A DNA stretch of 64,000 bases, taken from NCBI RefSeq assembly GCF_022919715.1, contig NZ_CP095042.1, positions 1,674,001 to 1,738,000 on the forward strand, read 5' to 3'. A model generated the notes under the pieces. That model was not told where the DNA came from. It saw only the letters and a list, made by a program, of their open reading frames with translations, and made no database searches. The DNA is from Agromyces sp. H17E-10. GTDB taxonomy: Bacteria > Actinomycetota > Actinomycetes > Actinomycetales > Microbacteriaceae. Position numbers and translations under genes: made by a program. The number at the start of each line of letters is the position of its first letter. Position 1 is the first letter of the stretch. Of this stretch, positions 42,457 through 50,985 are shown in pieces.

Positions 42457-43772
42457 CACTTCACCGCCTTGATGGGCCAGACGGCGAACGCGCCGAGCAC
42501 CGAGAGCACGATGCCCACCGGGAACAGCCCGGCGTAGCCGAGCGTCAGCACGATGCCACCGGCGACCGCGGGGGCCAGGGTCTGCGGCAGGGTCGCGGCG
42601 ATGTTCACGACGCCGAGGTCCTTCGCGAACGACTTCGCCGAGGGCAGCACCTCGCTCATGAGGGCGGTGTCGACGGCCTGGAACATGCCGAAGCCGAGGC
42701 CCGCGATGAAGGTCATGATCATCCACGCCGTCAGGTCGGGCCAGACCCACGGCACGACGAGCGCGAGTCCGGTGACGAGCGAGGACGCGAAGACGAACGG
42801 CTTGCGACGCCCGAACCGGTCGGAGAGCGGGCCCGAGGCGACCGTCGCGACGAGGATGCCGGCGAGGCTGATGAGGCCGAGCACCGGGATGACCTCGCCC
42901 GGGTTCTCGATGCCGAAGTAGTCGGTGAGCAGGAAGAACTGGTAGCCGGTCACCGCGAAGTAGCCGGTGTAGAGCAGCAGGCGGCCGGTGAAGGCCCAGA
43001 AGAAGTCGGGATGCTCGACCGGGTTGACCCAGAAGGTGCGCAGGAAGTCGGCGAGCTTGAACGGCTCGGGCGAGAGGTCCTTCGAGGGGTGGTCGGGGTT
43101 GAACACGATGAAGAGCGTGAGGATGACGAGCGAGAAGACCGCGAACGTCACGTACCCGGCGGCGATCGAGCCGAGGAACATCGAACCGACGATCTGGCCG
43201 CCGAGCGCGCCGACCATGAGGCCGATGCCCGAGAGCGCAGCGAACGTGCCGCGTCGGTTGAGCGGCACCCGGTCGGGCATGACCGCGCTCAGGGGGCCCT
43301 GCGCGAAGTTGTAGGTGATCTGCACGAGGGTCCAGGCGACCACGACGCCGACGAGCGAGTCCGCGAAGGCGAGGCCGACGAGCGCGAGGCCGCCCGCGAG
43401 CGAGCCGAGGAAGATCCACGGCGCCCGGCGGCCGAAGCGCGAGCGCGTGCGGTCGGAGATCTGGCCCGCGATGGGCTGGGCGAGCATCGAGAAGAAGGAT
43501 CCGATGGTCGTCACGATCAGGAGGTTGGTGACCTTGTCGGCCTCGCCGAACTGGGACGTGATCTGCGCGGGCAGCAGGATGCCCGGCACCGCTCCCCAGA
43601 TCATGAAGATGCCGAGGTTCGCCGGGATGATCCAACCGAGGAGGCGCCTGACACCCGTGATCGGGGCGGGCGGGTCTTCGTTGCCCGCGGCGTCTTCGAA
43701 GAAGGCGAGTGCTTCGTCGGGTTCGTCGGGGCGCTGGTCGGTGACGGGTTCTGGGGTGGACGCCGTTGTCAT
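42456..43772 (-). CDS. MFS sugar transporter, paralogue 1 (438 residues)
   Basis: About 12 helices. Core features are NLGIFMIWGAVPGILLPAQI, AQPIAGQISDRTRSRFGRRAPWI (motif A), GPLSDRFGRRKPFVFASS (second half motif A) and GFGMFQAVDTALMSEVLPSAK. SDRTRSRxGRRxPW is typical of the GPH-like sugar transporters. The MFS protein at 45933-47249 has the same length and motifs, so they are paralogues. AAGGAA precedes ATG 43772. It heads the MFS-microprotein-GH3 operon and diverges from a TetR gene. The sugar is probably a beta-glucoside, which is inference from GH3. Confidence 0.9.
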   Translation of the reverse strand: MTTASTPEPVTDQRPDEPDEALAFFEDAAGNEDPPAPITGVRRLLGWIIPANLGIFMIWGAVPGILLPAQITSQFGEADKVTNLLIVTTIGSFFSMLAQPIAGQISDRTRSRFGRRAPWIFLGSLAGGLALVGLAFADSLVGVVVAWTLVQITYNFAQGPLSAVMPDRVPLNRRGTFAALSGIGLMVGALGGQIVGSMFLGSIAAGYVTFAVFSLVILTLFIVFNPDHPSKDLSPEPFKLADFLRTFWVNPVEHPDFFWAFTGRLLLYTGYFAVTGYQFFLLTDYFGIENPGEVIPVLGLISLAGILVATVASGPLSDRFGRRKPFVFASSLVTGLALVVPWVWPDLTAWMIMTFIAGLGFGMFQAVDTALMSEVLPSAKSFAKDLGVVNIAATLPQTLAPAVAGGIVLTLGYAGLFPVGIVLSVLGAFAVWPIKAVK

Positions 43773-43817
43773 GGGGGATTCCTTCTGGGGGCGGCCTCGC
43801 CGATGAGACCGGGTGCG

Positions 43818-43851
43818 AAAACCATACGTTGCTTGGTTTTGAAACTCAAGC
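43818..43851. promoter_or_regulatory. Divergent operator region between MFS-GH3 operon and TetR-ROK operon
   Basis: AAAACC (43818-43823) and GGTTTT (43835-43840) are inverted around 11 bases; GCTTG (43831-43835) and CAAGC (43847-43851) form a second pair. The area is A/T-rich and holds both promoters. Either TetR or ROK may bind. Confidence 0.5.
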
Positions 43852-43889
43852 GCCGTTCGGCAATGATTCCCGGCGATTACGATGCAGGT

Positions 43890-44498
43890 ATGGCACGTCG
43901 AGGTTCGTACGCGAAGGGCATCGCCAAGCGTGAGGAGATCCTCACCGCCGCGCTCGAGGTGATCGCCCGCAACGGCTACGGCCGTGCCTCCGTGCGCGAG
44001 CTCGCCGACGCCGTCGGGCTCAGCCAGGCGGGCCTGCTGCACTACTTCTCCTCGAAGGAGGAGCTCTTCGCCGAAGTGCTCCGCAAGCGCGACGAGGTCG
44101 ACCGCGAAGTGCTCGAGGCCGACCACGCCGACGACCCCGACGCCGACGAGGTGTCGCTGCTCGACGGCTTCGTCGGCGTCGTACGCCACAACGCCGAGGT
44201 GCCGGGGCTCGTGCAGCTCTACGCCCGCCTGTCGAACGAGGCGACGGCACCCGACCACGCCGCGCACGCCTTCTTCGAAGAGCGCTTCCGCATGTTCCGC
44301 GAGCTCGCCGCCGACGACATCCGCGCGGGCCAGCAGCGCGGGGAGATCCCCGCCGACCTCGACGCCGAGCGCCTCGCGAGCATCCTGCTCGCCGTCTCCG
44401 ACGGCCTCCAGACCCAGTGGCTCATGGACCCGTCGATCGACATGGCCGCCCACATCGAGTACCTGATCGGCCTCTTCGCCCGCCCGGCCGCGCCGTGA
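43890..44498 (+). CDS. TetR-family regulator of the GH3 locus
   Basis: 202 residues. HTH: ASVRELADAVGLSQAGLLHYFSSKEELF (about 33-60), with the HYF variant. The C-terminal half fits TetR_C domains seen in carbohydrate-linked regulators (SLLDGFVGVVRHNAEVPGLVQLYARLSNEA). The ATG at 43890 begins MARRGSYAKGIAKREEIL. It faces the MFS-microprotein-GH3 operon and its stop overlaps the ROK gene start (GTGA). Glycoside-responsive control of both operons is the likely role. Confidence 0.9.
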   Translation: MARRGSYAKGIAKREEILTAALEVIARNGYGRASVRELADAVGLSQAGLLHYFSSKEELFAEVLRKRDEVDREVLEADHADDPDADEVSLLDGFVGVVRHNAEVPGLVQLYARLSNEATAPDHAAHAFFEERFRMFRELAADDIRAGQQRGEIPADLDAERLASILLAVSDGLQTQWLMDPSIDMAAHIEYLIGLFARPAAP

Positions 44499-45709
44499 GC
44501 GCGAGCTCGCTCGCGAGCGCCGACGTTCGCCGCCACAACCTCGCGCTCGTCGTCTCGCGGCTCGCCGAGCTCGGCACCGCCTCGCGCAGCGACCTCGCCG
44601 ACGCGACGGGGCTCGCGCGCGGCTCGGTCACCGCGCTCGTGCGCCGGCTGCAGGCCGACGGGCTCGTGCGCGAGACCGAGCAGGTCGCCGCCGAGGGCAA
44701 GGGCCGACCGCGCACCCTCCTCGAGCTCTCGGCCGACCACCTCGCGATCGTCACCGTGCTCATCGACGCCGACCGGGCGACGGCCGTCGCGACCGCGCTC
44801 GGCGGCGCACGACTCTCGCGGGTCGAACGCCGGCACGGACGACCGATGGGCGACCCGGGGCGGGTGCTCGACGTGGCCGCCGCCGTCTTCGACGAGGTGC
44901 TCGACTCGATCGCCGGTCGGCGCGTCGCCGAGGCATCCGTCATCGTCTGGGCACCGGTCGCGGGCGAACCGCCGATCGTGCTCGCCGACACCGATCTCGG
45001 CTGGGGCGCCGTCGACGTGCTCGGCCTGCTCGCCGAGCGCGCGCCCCGCTTCGCCGACCTCGTCGAGGCCGGCCGCGTGCACCTCATGGCCGACACGCTC
45101 GTCGCGGCACTCGCGGAGCACGCGAGCGCCGGCCGGCCCTCCGGGCTGCTCTACCTCAAGAGCGACTCGGGCATCGGCGGCGCGATCGTCGTCGACGGCA
45201 CGCCGCTCGACGGCAGCCACCACCTCGCCGGCGCGCTCGGCCACCTGCCGATCGTGCAGGGCGGAGTGCGCTGCGAGTGCGGGCAGCACGGCTGCCTCGT
45301 GACCGTCGCCGGGCCCGACGCGGTGCTCGCCCGCTCCGGCCTCGACGAGATCGCCCGCGCGGAGGGCCTCCCGGCCGCGCTCGACGAGTTCGTGCGGCGT
45401 GTGCGCTCGGGCGACGACGTCGCGACGTCGGTCTGGCGGGATGCCGCAGCCGAACTCGCCCGGGCACTGCAGATCGTCACGCTCACGGTCGACCCCGCGC
45501 TCATCGTGGTCGGCGGCTACCTCGCGGCGCTGGCCGACGACCTCGCCGAGGTGCTGGCGCGCATCCAGCCGGTGGTCGGGGAGGTCACGGTGACACCGCC
45601 TCCCCTGCTCGGCAGCCGGCTCGGGCGCGATGCCGCGCTCGTCGGCGCCGAGCACGCAGCGGTCGTGCGGCTGCTCGCCGACCCGGCGGCGCTCTCGCGA
45701 TCGCACTAG
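44495..45709 (+). CDS. ROK-family regulator 1
   Basis: 404 residues. N-terminal HTH: VRRHNLALVVSRLAELGTASRSDLADATGLARGSVTALVRRLQADGLV (about 9-56). The ROK fold follows with LKSDSGIGGAIVVDG, a GHLPIV segment and the zinc cluster CECGQHGC. The glutamate of the usual E-x-G-H sugar contact is replaced (AGALGH), so the sugar-binding mode may differ. The GTG start overlaps the TetR stop (GTGA). It should sense a sugar or sugar phosphate and control the flanking transport and hydrolase genes. Confidence 0.9.
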   Translation: MSASSLASADVRRHNLALVVSRLAELGTASRSDLADATGLARGSVTALVRRLQADGLVRETEQVAAEGKGRPRTLLELSADHLAIVTVLIDADRATAVATALGGARLSRVERRHGRPMGDPGRVLDVAAAVFDEVLDSIAGRRVAEASVIVWAPVAGEPPIVLADTDLGWGAVDVLGLLAERAPRFADLVEAGRVHLMADTLVAALAEHASAGRPSGLLYLKSDSGIGGAIVVDGTPLDGSHHLAGALGHLPIVQGGVRCECGQHGCLVTVAGPDAVLARSGLDEIARAEGLPAALDEFVRRVRSGDDVATSVWRDAAAELARALQIVTLTVDPALIVVGGYLAALADDLAEVLARIQPVVGEVTVTPPPLLGSRLGRDAALVGAEHAAVVRLLADPAALSRSH

Positions 45710-45778
45710 CCGAGCACCAGCCCACGCAGCACTCGGGCGCAGCCCGACCGCCGGCCGCCCACGCGACTGCATCAACGC

Positions 45779-45832
45779 ATTCACGCGCACGCGCACGCGC
45801 ACACATTCACGAGCATCTCCACATAATTCACG
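45779..45832 (+). repeat. Three ATTCACG direct repeats with GCGCAC simple repeat
   Basis: ATTCACG occurs at 45779, 45805 and 45826 in the 223-base gap before MFS paralogue 2. An ACGCGC run lies between the first two. The gap must hold the MFS promoter; these may be activator or repressor half-sites. Confidence 0.45.
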
Positions 45833-45932
45833 ACTTGAACTTTCATCGCCCCCGCGTCACACTTATCCCGAACACCACTCGGTATTGAGTCCCCTGACTT
45901 CCCCTCCCAGCCTCGACGAAGAGGAGCCCGCC

Positions 45933-47249
45933 TTGTCCATCCAGCCCCCGAGCGACGCCGCGACCGAGCTCGCACCGACCGGCGTGATCAGCGCCACCGA
46001 GCCGCTGCCGGGCGACCCGGCCGCGAGTCCCCCGCCCACCTGGCGCACTCTGCCGGGCCTGCTCACCACGGGACTCGTGCTGTTCGGCATCTACGGCGGC
46101 ATCGGCGCGATCCTGCTGCCGATGCAGATCGCCATGATCGACGACGCGAACAAGGTGCAGAACCTCGCGATCGTCTCGACCGTGTCGTTCGTGTTCACGC
46201 TCTTCGCCCAGCCCATCGTCGGTGCGATCAGCGACCGCACGCGTTCGCGCCTCGGCCGTCGCGCCCCCTGGATGGTGAGCGGCGCGCTCATCGGCGGCAT
46301 CCTGCTGCTCGGCATGGGCTTCCTCGACTCGGTCTTCTGGGTCGGCGTGTTCTGGGTCGTCATCCAGGTCGCCTTGAACGCCGTGCAGGGCCCGCTCTCG
46401 GCGATCACGCCCGACCGCTTCGCCCGCGACAAGCGCGGCGGTGCGAGCGCCATGTTCGGCATCGGCACGCAGGTCGGCATGACGCTCGGCATCATGGCGG
46501 CGGGCGTCTTCGCCGAGACCATGAACCTCGGCCTCGGCTACGCCTCGTTCGGCATCGCGATCATCGTGGTCACGCTCGTCTTCGTCGTCGTCGACCGCGA
46601 CTGGTCGTCGAAGGAGGCGACCGTCGCCCCGTGGAGCTGGAAGGCGTTCCTCGCCGGCTTCTGGCGCAGCCCCCGCCGCTACCCCGACTTCGCCTGGGCG
46701 TTCACCGCGCGCTTCGCGCTCATGCTCGGCTACTTCGTCGTCGTCGCCATGTCGTTCTACATGCTCACCGACTACATCGGCATGTCGATGGTCGAGGCGA
46801 GCAGCGCGACGGTGATGCTCACGCTCATCTCGCTCGTGCCGACGCTCGCCGCGATCGCACTGTCGGGCTGGTGGAGCGACCGGATCGGCCGGCGCAAGGT
46901 CTTCATCTATGTGTCGTCGGTCGTCATGGCGGCAGGCTTCATCGCCCCGATCGTCATGCCAGACATGACCGGCATGATCATCATGAACGTCGTCAACGGC
47001 ATCGGCTTCGGGCTCTACATGTCGGTCGACGCGGCACTCATGACCGAGGTCCTCCCCGACGGCGGCAAGGACGCGGCGCGCGACCTCGGCATCCTCAACA
47101 TCGCCACCAACATCCCGCAGGCGCTCAGCGCGGCGATCGCGGGCATCATCATCACCGCGCTCGGCGGCTATGCGATGCTGTTCGTCTTCGGCATCGTGCT
47201 CACGGTCGCAGGAGCCGTCGCGACCGCGCCCATCAAGAGCGTCCGTTAG
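45933..47249 (+). CDS. MFS sugar transporter, paralogue 2 (438 residues)
   Basis: The TTG start at 45933 has GAGGAG 7 bases upstream and gives exactly the same length as paralogue 1. About 12 helices; FGIYGGIGAILLPMQIAM, AQPIVGAISDRTRSRLGRRAPWM, ALSGWWSDRIGRRKVFIYVSS and GFGLYMSVDAALMTEVLPDGGKDAARDLGI mirror paralogue 1 motif by motif. The end, ATAPIKSVR, matches VWPIKAVK. It is followed after 10 bases by a carboxylesterase gene, so transport and de-esterification of a substituted sugar or aryl ester may be linked. Confidence 0.88.
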   Translation: MSIQPPSDAATELAPTGVISATEPLPGDPAASPPPTWRTLPGLLTTGLVLFGIYGGIGAILLPMQIAMIDDANKVQNLAIVSTVSFVFTLFAQPIVGAISDRTRSRLGRRAPWMVSGALIGGILLLGMGFLDSVFWVGVFWVVIQVALNAVQGPLSAITPDRFARDKRGGASAMFGIGTQVGMTLGIMAAGVFAETMNLGLGYASFGIAIIVVTLVFVVVDRDWSSKEATVAPWSWKAFLAGFWRSPRRYPDFAWAFTARFALMLGYFVVVAMSFYMLTDYIGMSMVEASSATVMLTLISLVPTLAAIALSGWWSDRIGRRKVFIYVSSVVMAAGFIAPIVMPDMTGMIIMNVVNGIGFGLYMSVDAALMTEVLPDGGKDAARDLGILNIATNIPQALSAAIAGIIITALGGYAMLFVFGIVLTVAGAVATAPIKSVR

Positions 47250-47259
47250 GAGCATCCCC

Positions 47260-48858
47260 ATGTCGCACACCCCCTCCCCCGAGGCCCAGCCGATTGCGGA
47301 TGCCGCGACCGCGGCCGCCCCGTTCGTCGAGGTCGACACCCTGGCCGGCCGCGTGCGCGGCCAGTGGCGGCCCACCCTCCGCCACGCGGGCGACGCCACG
47401 GACGGCGCCGGCGCCCCGGCGTCGGCCGCGTTCCTCGGCATCCCGTTCGCCGAGGCACCCGTCGGCGAGCTGCGCTTCGCGGCGCCCGTGCCGAAGGCCC
47501 CGTGGGAGGGGGTGCGCGACGCCCTCGAGTTCGCCCCGACCGCCCAGCGCGGCGACCCCGGCGTGACGCTCATCCCCGAGCCGTCGATCCCCGGCGACTC
47601 GACGCTCAACGTGAACGTCTTCACGCCCTCGCCCACCCGCCCCGCCGACGACGAGACCGGGCTTCCCGTGCTCGTCTGGATCCACGGCGGCGGCTACTTC
47701 GCCGGCTCGCCCGCGAGCCCCTGGTACGACGGCCGCAACTTCAACCGCGACGGCGTCGTGACCGTGACGATCTCGTACCGGCTCGGCTTCGACGGCTTCG
47801 GCTGGATCGACGGGGCTCCGTCGAACCGCGGCATCCGCGACTGGCTGCTCGCCCTCGAGTGGGTGCAGCAGAACATCGCCGCGTTCGGCGGCGACCCGTC
47901 GCGTGTCACCATCGCCGGTCAGTCGGCGGGCGGCGGGGCCGTGCTGACCCTCCTCGGCATGGAGGCGGCGCAGCACCTCTTCCACGGCGTCTACGCGATC
48001 TCGGGCGCGACTGCCGACGTCACCCCCGACCGGGCCGAGTCGCTCGGCCGCAGGATCGCCGCCGACCTCGGCGTCGAGCCGACGCTCGCCGGGTTCCGCT
48101 CGGTCGACGAGGAGCGCCTCATCAAGGCGCAGCAGGCCGCGACCTCGCTCGAGGGCCCCGACGCCATGAACGAGCTGCTCGAGCTCGGCCTGCAACTCGG
48201 CCCGACGATCGACGGCGACCTCATGACGCGCTCGACGGTCGACTCGTTCGCGGCCGGGGTCGGCGCCGACAAGCCCCTCGTGCTCGGCGCGACCGACGAC
48301 GAGTTCGCCATGGCCCTCATGGATGCCCCGAAGGTCCTGCGCTTCGTGCCGAAGTCGGCGCTCGTGAAGAAGGCCGGCCTCTCGAAGCCGGTCGCCCGCG
48401 ACTACCTCGCCGCCAACCGCGAGGTGTCGAAGCTCGGCAACGCACGTCTGCTCGGCCGGCTCGTCACCGACCGCATGTTCAAGGTGCCGATGCTGCGGGC
48501 GGTCGCCGCACGCGGCGCGGCGGGCACTCGGGCCACCGGCACGGCTTCGGCCGCGGCATCCACGTGGCTGTATCGCTTCTCGTGGCCGTCGGGCACGTTC
48601 GGCTTCGCCGAGCACTGCCTCGACGTACCGTTCTTCTTCGACTGCCTCGACGGCCCGGCGATGGCGCCCCTCGCCGGCCCGAACCCGCCGCAGGCGCTCG
48701 CCGATGAACTGCACGCCGCGGCGGTCGCGTTCGTCGCCACCGGTGCCCCCGGCGACGACTGGCCGGCGTTCACGGATGCCTCGCGCGCCACCCGCGTCTA
48801 CGACACCCCGTCGACCGTGGCCGACGACGGCTACGCGAGCGTGCGCCCGCTGCTCTGA
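47260..48858 (+). CDS. Type B carboxylesterase
   Basis: 532 residues, cytoplasmic. The esterase/lipase fold shows FLGIPFAEAPVGELRFAAP, LPVLVWIHGGGYFAGS (oxyanion hole) and the nucleophile Ser222 in TIAGQSAGGGAVL. The acid and the late histidine (FGFAEHCLDVPFFF) complete the triad. The ribosome site TAGGAG overlaps the stop of the upstream MFS gene, so they are co-transcribed. It probably removes acyl or aryl ester groups from the imported compound. The exact ester is unknown. Confidence 0.9.
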   Translation: MSHTPSPEAQPIADAATAAAPFVEVDTLAGRVRGQWRPTLRHAGDATDGAGAPASAAFLGIPFAEAPVGELRFAAPVPKAPWEGVRDALEFAPTAQRGDPGVTLIPEPSIPGDSTLNVNVFTPSPTRPADDETGLPVLVWIHGGGYFAGSPASPWYDGRNFNRDGVVTVTISYRLGFDGFGWIDGAPSNRGIRDWLLALEWVQQNIAAFGGDPSRVTIAGQSAGGGAVLTLLGMEAAQHLFHGVYAISGATADVTPDRAESLGRRIAADLGVEPTLAGFRSVDEERLIKAQQAATSLEGPDAMNELLELGLQLGPTIDGDLMTRSTVDSFAAGVGADKPLVLGATDDEFAMALMDAPKVLRFVPKSALVKKAGLSKPVARDYLAANREVSKLGNARLLGRLVTDRMFKVPMLRAVAARGAAGTRATGTASAAASTWLYRFSWPSGTFGFAEHCLDVPFFFDCLDGPAMAPLAGPNPPQALADELHAAAVAFVATGAPGDDWPAFTDASRATRVYDTPSTVADDGYASVRPLL

Positions 48859-48935
48859 CCCACGCGCCTCCGGGTACGAGATGACCCCCGAACGGGGTAC
48901 GTGACCGTCGGGCGCGACCCGAGCATGCTTGCGAC

Positions 48936-50165
48936 ATGACCGCGGCCGGCGAATCCCCCGTTCCCACCACGACCGGCCCGCTCGACGAGGTGCACCGCGC
49001 GCAGTCGGCCAGGCTGCTCGACCATCTCGCCGTGCACGGGCCCGCGACCCGATCGGAGCTCGCCTCGGCGACCGGGCTCGGCCGCGGCACGATCGCAGGT
49101 CTCACCTCGCGCCTCCTCGACTCGGGCGTGCTGCGTCCCGGCGAGACGGGCGACGCCGCCGACGGCCGCGCAGCTCCGCTCGCCCTGGCCGCGGCCGACC
49201 ACACCCTCGTCACGGCGATGCTCGGCACCGACGAGGCGATCGCGACGGTCGCCGCCCTCGACGGCACCGAGATCGCCCGGTTCACCGAGCCGCTCACGAT
49301 CGAGGCCGACCCGCTCGAGCTGCTCTCGACGGTGCTCTCGCGCTCGATCGGGCGCGCGCAGCGCGCGAAGCATCCCATCGCCGAGATCACCGTGCTGACG
49401 GGCGGCGCCGTCGTCGGGCGACCGCAGATCGTGATCGCCGACCCGCGCCTGGGCGCGGAGCCCCTCGACGTGCTCGGGGTGTTGCGCGGATACGCTCCCG
49501 CGTTCGCCGAGGCCGAGGCCGCGCTCGCGCTGCCCGTCTCGTTGCGGCCGGCCGCCGCAGCCGCGGTGGCTGCCGAGCACGCCGCGCTGCCCGGCATCGA
49601 CGACGTGCTCTACATCGTCGGCGACGACGCCCTCGCAGCCGCGGCGATCACGGGCGGACGGGCGCTGACCGGCGGCCACGGGCTGGCCGCGAGCTTCGCG
49701 CACCTGCCCGTCGTGCCCGACGGGGTGCGCTGCGAGTGCGGGCAGCAGGGATGCCTCGTCACAGTCGCCGCCCCCGAGCGCATCGTCGAGCGGGCCGGCC
49801 TCGCCGACCTCGCGGCAGAGCAGGGCCAGCTCGCCGCCCTCACCGAGCTCGTCGCACGGGTGCAGTCGGCCGACGACCGCGCCCGCTGGTCGTGGCTCGA
49901 CGCGGCCCACTGGATCGGCCGGGCGCTGCAGCTCGTCGTGCCGGCGCTCGACCCGACGGTCGTCGTGGTCGGCGGCCACTGGGGCCTCCTCCTCGGCGAC
50001 ATCGAGGCGGCGTTCCGGGCGAACCGGCCGACGCTCGGCGGCGGGGCGCTCGAAGCGATCCCGACGCTCGCCGCGAGTCGTGCGGGCGGCGAGGCCGCGC
50101 TCATCGGCGCCCGCAGCCAGGCGCGCGAACGCCTCGTCGCCGAGCCGCTGCTGCTCGCCGGCTGA
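48936..50165 (+). CDS. ROK-family regulator 2, degenerate sugar site
   Basis: 409 residues. HTH: RLLDHLAVHGPATRSELASATGLGRGTIAGLTSRLLDSGVL (about 26-66). The zinc cluster CECGQQGC is kept. The GIGGG loop is replaced by YIVGDDALAAAAITGG, and the sugar-contact segment is HGLAASFAHLPVV instead of AGExGH. The fold is ROK, but the kinase-type glycine loop and the glutamate are gone, so it may bind no sugar or a different ligand. It stands 77 bases behind the esterase and converges on the mannosyltransferase gene. Confidence 0.87.
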   Translation: MTAAGESPVPTTTGPLDEVHRAQSARLLDHLAVHGPATRSELASATGLGRGTIAGLTSRLLDSGVLRPGETGDAADGRAAPLALAAADHTLVTAMLGTDEAIATVAALDGTEIARFTEPLTIEADPLELLSTVLSRSIGRAQRAKHPIAEITVLTGGAVVGRPQIVIADPRLGAEPLDVLGVLRGYAPAFAEAEAALALPVSLRPAAAAAVAAEHAALPGIDDVLYIVGDDALAAAAITGGRALTGGHGLAASFAHLPVVPDGVRCECGQQGCLVTVAAPERIVERAGLADLAAEQGQLAALTELVARVQSADDRARWSWLDAAHWIGRALQLVVPALDPTVVVVGGHWGLLLGDIEAAFRANRPTLGGGALEAIPTLAASRAGGEAALIGARSQARERLVAEPLLLAG

Positions 50166-50169
50166 CGCG

Positions 50170-50913
50170 TCAGCGCGCGGGCTTGCGGAACCGGCTCTGG
50201 ATGCCCCAGCCGGTCACCCGCAGCATCGCCTCGACGACGATGCCTGCGCTCATCTTCGACCGCCCGCGCTCGCGCTCGACGAACGTCACGGGCACCTCGA
50301 CGACCGTGAGTCCGGCCTCGCGCGCGTGCCACAGCATGTCGACCTGGAACCCGTAGCCGCGCGTGTGCACGTCTTCGAGGCGGATGCGGCGCAGTGCGTC
50401 GGCGCGGAACGCCCGGTAGCCGGCGGTCGCGTCGCGGGTGGGCAACCGCAGCACCCAGCGCGCGTACGCGCTGCCGCCGCGCGAGAGCAGCTGCCGGCGG
50501 CGGGGCCAGTTCTCGATCGCCCCGCCCGCGATCCATCGCGAGCCGATGACCAGGTCGACGGGCTCACCTGCGGGGTCGGTTCCGGCGAGCGCGGCGAGCA
50601 TCGACGGCAGCTGCTCGGGCTGGTGCGACCCGTCGGCGTCGAGCTGCACGACGGGGTCGTACCCGTGCTCGAGCGCCCAGTCGAACGCCGCGAGATACGC
50701 GGCGCCGAGCCCCTCCTTGCCGGTGCGGTGCAGCACCTGCACCGCGGGGTCGGCGGCGGCGAGATCGTCGGCGAGCACCCCGGTGCCGTCGGGCGAGGCG
50801 TCGTCGACCACCAGCACCGAGGCATCCGGAACCGCCGTGCGCACCCGCGCCACGATCGGGGCGAGGTTCTCACGTTCGTTGTACGTGGGGATCACCACGA
50901 GCGGTCGGGACAT
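50170..50913 (-). CDS. Polyprenol monophosphomannose synthase-like GT2 glycosyltransferase
   Basis: 247 residues. The GT2 core reads VVIPTYNERENLAPIVARV, VVDDASPDGTGVLAD and VVQLDADGSHQPEQLPSML, matching DPM1/Ppm1 enzymes that move mannose from GDP-mannose to polyprenyl phosphate. The signature SRGGSAYARWVLRLPTRDATAGYRAFR is also typical. No C-terminal membrane domain, so it belongs to the single-domain type. ATG 50913 (MSRPLVVIPTYNE) is the only start consistent with the family. It would feed lipoglycan or protein mannosylation at the membrane. Confidence 0.9.
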   Translation of the reverse strand: MSRPLVVIPTYNERENLAPIVARVRTAVPDASVLVVDDASPDGTGVLADDLAAADPAVQVLHRTGKEGLGAAYLAAFDWALEHGYDPVVQLDADGSHQPEQLPSMLAALAGTDPAGEPVDLVIGSRWIAGGAIENWPRRRQLLSRGGSAYARWVLRLPTRDATAGYRAFRADALRRIRLEDVHTRGYGFQVDMLWHAREAGLTVVEVPVTFVERERGRSKMSAGIVVEAMLRVTGWGIQSRFRKPAR

Positions 50914-50927
50914 CCTGAGAATCGTAA

Positions 50928-50964
50928 CCGGGTTTCGAGATGTCGCTGCGCTCCGCCTCAACCG
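50928..50964 (+). repeat. REP-like element, degenerate copy
   Basis: CCGGGTTTCGAGATGTCGCT and then CGCCTCAACCGG keep the GGTTTCGAGA and CCTCAACC ends. It lies between the POT transporter stop and the mannosyltransferase start, both on the minus strand. Confidence 0.6.
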
Positions 50965-50985
50965 GCGATGGCGACCCGCCGCTGC

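Noticed and set aside
43890..50165. ABC-type sugar uptake system
   Set aside because: No ATPase or solute-binding protein is present; both transporters are MFS.
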